Source: Rotaria macrura
Lineage: Eukaryota > Rotifera > Eurotatoria > Philodinida > Philodinidae
Direction of reading: 5' to 3'
Length of the DNA: 64,000 bases
Assembly: GCA_900239685.1 (NCBI GenBank)
Contig: OENT01000169.1
Coordinates: 1 to 64,000, forward strand
The notes under the pieces are model-generated. The model was not told the origin of the DNA and made no database searches. It saw only the letters and a program-made list of their open reading frames with translations. A program made the position numbers and the translations under genes. Positions 60,101 to 64,000 of the stretch are shown here, in pieces (positions within the stretch are counted from its first letter, which is position 1; every line of letters starts with the position of its first letter).

Positions 60101-63100
60101 TCTTCTTCAGCTATTTTTGCAATTTGAAAGAGGAGATCTAATTGTATAAATTAAAAACCATCAAATAGAACTAGAACTGTATCTAAAAAAGGCCAATATA
60201 GCTATTTTTGTTCTTTCAAGTAGAATGGCTGATTGCATGAAATCAAGGCGGTTAAATAGAATTCGAACGATAGCTATTAGATTCCTATCCAAATATTTTT
60301 GTACTTCGATGGAGAAGAGGTGGTTTTGTGAATTAAAAATGATTGAACGTAACTGGAACAGTAGCCAACAAAGTCCCATCCAGTTATTCTTGTTCTTGAA
60401 AAGAGAAGACCTGGTTCTATGAATTGAAAACGATTAAATTGAATTCGAATAGTATTCACCAAAGTTGTATACAGCTATTTTTGTTCTTCGAAAGAGAAGA
60501 GCTCTTTCTATGAATTCAAGACGTTGAAATAGAATATGAACAGTTCCCATCACAGTCATATCCAGCTATGTTTGTTCTTCCAAAAAGAGCAGCTGGCTAT
60601 ATGAATAGAAAAGGATTAACTAGAACTTGAACAGCAACAAGTAAAGCCCTATGCCAATATTTTTCTTTTACTTCACGAGAAAAGCTCAATATATAAATCG
60701 AAGACAATTTAATAGAATTTGGACGAGTCCCATAAGTGTCCTATTCAGGTATTTTTCCTCTCTGAAAAAGAACATCTAGTTGTATGAAACTCAGGCGATT
60801 AAATACAATATGAACTATACTCAGTAGCATCCTTTGCAGCTATTTTGTTTCTCCAAAAGAGAAAAGCTGATTATATGAAATCAAAACGATTAAAGAGAAT
60901 TTGAACGATACCGAAGAGAGTTGTAGTCAACTATTTCATCTCTTCGAAAGAAAAGACTTGATTGTATAATATAGGAAGATCAAATAGAACTTGAACGAAA
61001 GTGAACAGAGCCGTATTCATCAATTTTTCTTCTTGCAGAGAGAAGTGCTGATTGTACGAAATCCTGACGATTATATAGAACTTGAATACTAGCCAGTAAA
61101 TTCCTATTCAAGGATTATTCTTCTTCAAAAAAGAAAAGTTGATAGCGTGGACTGAGGAGGATTAAGTAGAACTTGAACAGTACTAACCAAATCCTTATCC
61201 AGATATTTTTCTTGTTCGAAAGGGAAAAGTTGATTGCATGAATTGAAACCGACGAAATAGAATTCGAATCATACCCAGTAGAGTTCTATTCAGCTATTTT
61301 TCTTCTCTAGAAGAGAAGAGTAGAATGTAGAAAGTCAAGACACTGAAGTAGAATTTGAACGATATCGAACAGAGTCCAATGTGGCTATTTTTCTTCTTGT
61401 AAAGAAAGGAAATGATTGTGCGTAGTCTAGACGATTGTATGGAACATGAACAGTATCTAGTAAAGTGCTATCCAGAGAGTTGTCTTCTTCAAAAGAAAAG
61501 AGTTAATAATATGGGTTGAGAAGGATTAAGTAGAACTTGAATAGTAGTCACCAAAGTCCTATCCAGATATTTTTCTTGCTAGAAAGGGGAGAGCTGATTG
61601 TATGAATTGAAAATTCTTAAGTAAACTTTGAACAGTAGTCACTAAAGTTGTATGCAGCTATCTTTGTTCTTCAGAGGAGAAGAGTTCAATCTATGGATTG
61701 AAAGCGTTGTAATTGAACTTGAACAGTCCCAATTACAGTTCTATTCAAGTATAATTTAGTTCTTCCAAAGAGAAACATCCATCATATGAATTCAAAACAG
61801 TTCAATGGAATTCGAACAATTGGTATTATATTCTTATCTAGATACTTTTTAGCGTTCAAAATGGGGAGAGCTTAATGGATGACCTGAAGAAGATTCAGTA
61901 GAGTTTGAATGATACCCAATACAACGGAAACCATCTATTGTGCTTTCTGGAAATAGAAGAGCGAATCGTATGAAATCAAATCGATTTAATAGGACTTGAA
62001 CAGCTGCAATTATTGTTATTTCCAGCTATTTGTGTTCCTGGAATGTGAGGTTGTCAATGCATGAAATGAACAGGAATACTGGACTGTTGAACGTTTGCTA
62101 TTAGAGTTCTATTCAGTTTTTTCATTCGTCGAAAGCAAACAGCCGACTGTATGAAGTAGGAAGGATTAAATAGAATGTAAACGATACCCAATAGAGTCTT
62201 ATTCAGCTATTCTTCTCCGAAAGAGAAGAGTGGATGGTAGAAAATTAAGACGATTAAGTAGAATGTGAACAGTAAATAGCAAGGGCGTATTCAGCTGTTT
62301 TGCTTCTTCGAATTTTAAGAACTGATAATACGAATTCATGCCACTGATGTTAAACGTGAACGATACTGATAATATTGATGGTTAACTATGTTTCAGATTG
62401 AAATGAAAAGGAGATTTCATTTTATGGTTTGAGGAAGACGAAAGAGAATTCGAACTGCAGTGATTACGATCCAATTCGGATATTTTTTTAGTTCCAAAAT
62501 GAGGATGCTATTGTACAAACTGAGGATTATGAAACTGAACTTGAACTTAAGTGATAAGAAACGTATTCTACTATATTACGAATAATCGGAAGGAGGAGAC
62601 CTTATAGGAAGGGTGAAATATATTGCATAAAATTCGGATGATAGCTAAAAGGGTCCTATTGAACTACAATCTGATTTGTTGACGTAGGTAAGAACATGCA
62701 AAGATTGCATGGTGTTACAATAGAAGGGGAATGGTAACTATCAGAGTAATATTCAGCTATGTTCGGTATTTCAAAGAAAGTAGCTCGTTATTGAAACTTT
62801 ATGAATATCACAAAAAGCTTGAGTGATTTCTATTAGGATTCGTTTCATGTATAATAGATATAGAAAATAGGAACGCGGTCATTGCAAGAGTTTCGCAGGA
62901 TCATATGGAATGGGAACTTTAATTATAAAAGTCTTATTCAACTAAATTCTGTATATGAAATAGATGGACTTGTTGGCCGAACTCCTAACAGTCATATGGA
63001 AATAGATGGGTAGCTATTAGGATGGTTTTCAGATATATTCGATACGCCTAAGAAAAGTGCTTGCTATGCAAAAGCACAAAGATGACATTAAACTTGAATC

Positions 63101-63410
63101 ATTGTTATAAGATTTTTATTCAACTATTTTCGATAATTCGAACAGGCGGGCAGAGTGTTTGAATCGAAAGAAATCATATAGAAATGGAAAGAAAGCCAGC
63201 AGAGTCTTTTGCAACTATATTCTGGGTTTCAAATCGATGGTTTCATTATACGACTTTGAATTAATGCGATAGTTGTTGAATGGCCAGTAGTAGTGTCTTA
63301 TTCAAGTATGTTTAGCTTTTGATAGAGCGAGGATTGTAGTAGAATCCTATGCGACCAAGTAATTTATGATGAAAGCCAGTACTGTTTCATTCAGTGATCT
63401 TTAATCATCA
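57200..63410 (+). repeat. diverged 91-bp tandem array, about 68 units
   Basis: A landmark close to GATTAAATAGAATTTGAACA recurs at near-constant spacing: about 57882, 57969, 58061, 58151, 58245 ... 60523, 60613, 60706 ... 62162, 62250, 62341, 62432. The mean spacing is about 91 bp over more than 4.5 kb. A second landmark, near TATTTTTCTTCTTCGAAAGA followed by GAAGAGCTGATTGTATGAA, sits in fixed register; its CTTCT-TCGAAAG-AGAAG part can form a hairpin, and each unit has one T5 tract. Units look only about 65-75% alike, yet lengths hardly drift. No long reading frame runs through it. The outermost 0.5-1 kb on each side is more worn, so the limits are approximate. Confidence 0.9.
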
Positions 63411-64000
63411 CTACCACCTACGTTCAGTTTTACACGTTCATCAAGATTACGAGCAAGTTGAAAATTCATTACAACGATTTGGTACAACTATGTTTATCTT
63501 CACAAAGAGTGTGTAAATTACCTCTTCAACGAGGTTATGGTGACGTGATAATAGAAAAAATATCAGTTAGGCTCTGTATTCAACGGTATCATGGGGCATA
63601 AAGACCGATGAGAAAATGTATTACATAATTAAAGGTCAAAATAAACACGAATGAATTCTACTATTGCAGCCTTCAAAAAACTTGTCGAAAGCAATTCATT
63701 GAAGTCTAATAGTAAATCGTTTAGAAATTGCGTTGAAAAACAATGATACATACTCGGCGATGTTGTTCAGCTTTTTGAAGGATATAGAAGCAAAAAGTAC
63801 TAGTAGTATAACTGAAACAGAATAATAAGGCAAATGATAAGCTCTTACTACTGTTTGCTTCTACTATTGTACAAAAATTAATGCGAATATTTCAATTGTA
63901 TGACTTGTAACAAGCTGGCAGGACTTAAGAACAATTCCGATGACAGTTCATTTCGAGTACTCTGAAGACTACTGCATAGAAACTTTGATTAGACAATTCG
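63411..64000. other. right edge, nothing recognised
   Basis: AT-rich with short frames only. The 91-bp landmarks are no longer visible. Confidence 0.4.

Noticed and set aside
58592-60462. Small open frames within the 91-bp array
   Set aside because: They fall at arbitrary positions in the repeat and do not recur from unit to unit.
1-64000. CRISPR arrays, rRNA genes and retroelement coding regions
   Set aside because: No spaced identical repeats, no rRNA-like sequence and no reverse-transcriptase, gag or envelope motifs were seen. The 91-bp array has no constant-repeat/variable-spacer pattern.

Overview
The window looks like nuclear DNA of a bdelloid rotifer. The evidence is an AT-rich genome with mostly 50-60 bp GT-AG introns, an H2A gene with a lengthened C-terminal tail of the kind reported from bdelloids, kelch genes built from SELYDPSTGxW units, a bacterial-type erythromycin-esterase gene carrying host-style introns, and short TGTGGG (bdelloid telomere-type) runs. 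I cannot place the genus. Exon structures were read by eye from splice signals and protein family similarity, so junctions are good to a few bases at best.

Layout. 1-14,770 is gene-poor. It holds a Thr-rich exon (1142-1430), two fold-back elements (2114-2536 and about 3190-3470) and a 14-unit kelch propeller exon (7203-9112), then about 5.6 kb with only scraps. 14,770-35,892 is a dense block of conserved genes: TRAK/Milton (-), an Ere-type esterase (+), mitoribosomal mS29/DAP3 (-), PGRMC (+), KRIT1/CCM1 (+) and STARD3/MLN64 (+). About 3.8 kb of empty sequence follows. 39,718-52,119 holds an H2A variant (+), HOP/STIP1 (-) and two tandem ANKEF1-like genes (+), the first shortened with relics of its lost half behind it. 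52,893-53,831 is a decayed hAT DNA transposon with recognisable terminal repeats. 57,200-63,410 is a diverged but strictly periodic array of about 68 units of about 91 bp.

How the genes relate. Most are ordinary cell-biology genes (organelle transport, mitochondrial translation, haem/sterol handling, sterol transfer at membrane contacts, chaperone relay, ciliary ankyrin proteins) and I see no single shared pathway. PGRMC, KRIT1 and STARD3 lie head-to-tail with short gaps, and 3' splice-like sites sit 0-15 nt before the start codons of these three and of several other genes. That fits spliced-leader trans-splicing, known in bdelloids, and makes a small operon possible. The main oddities are an AA instead of AG acceptor in the H2A gene, loss of the P-loop lysine in mS29, three altered active-site positions in the esterase, a possible 5.8 kb split of the kelch gene, and the 91-bp array.
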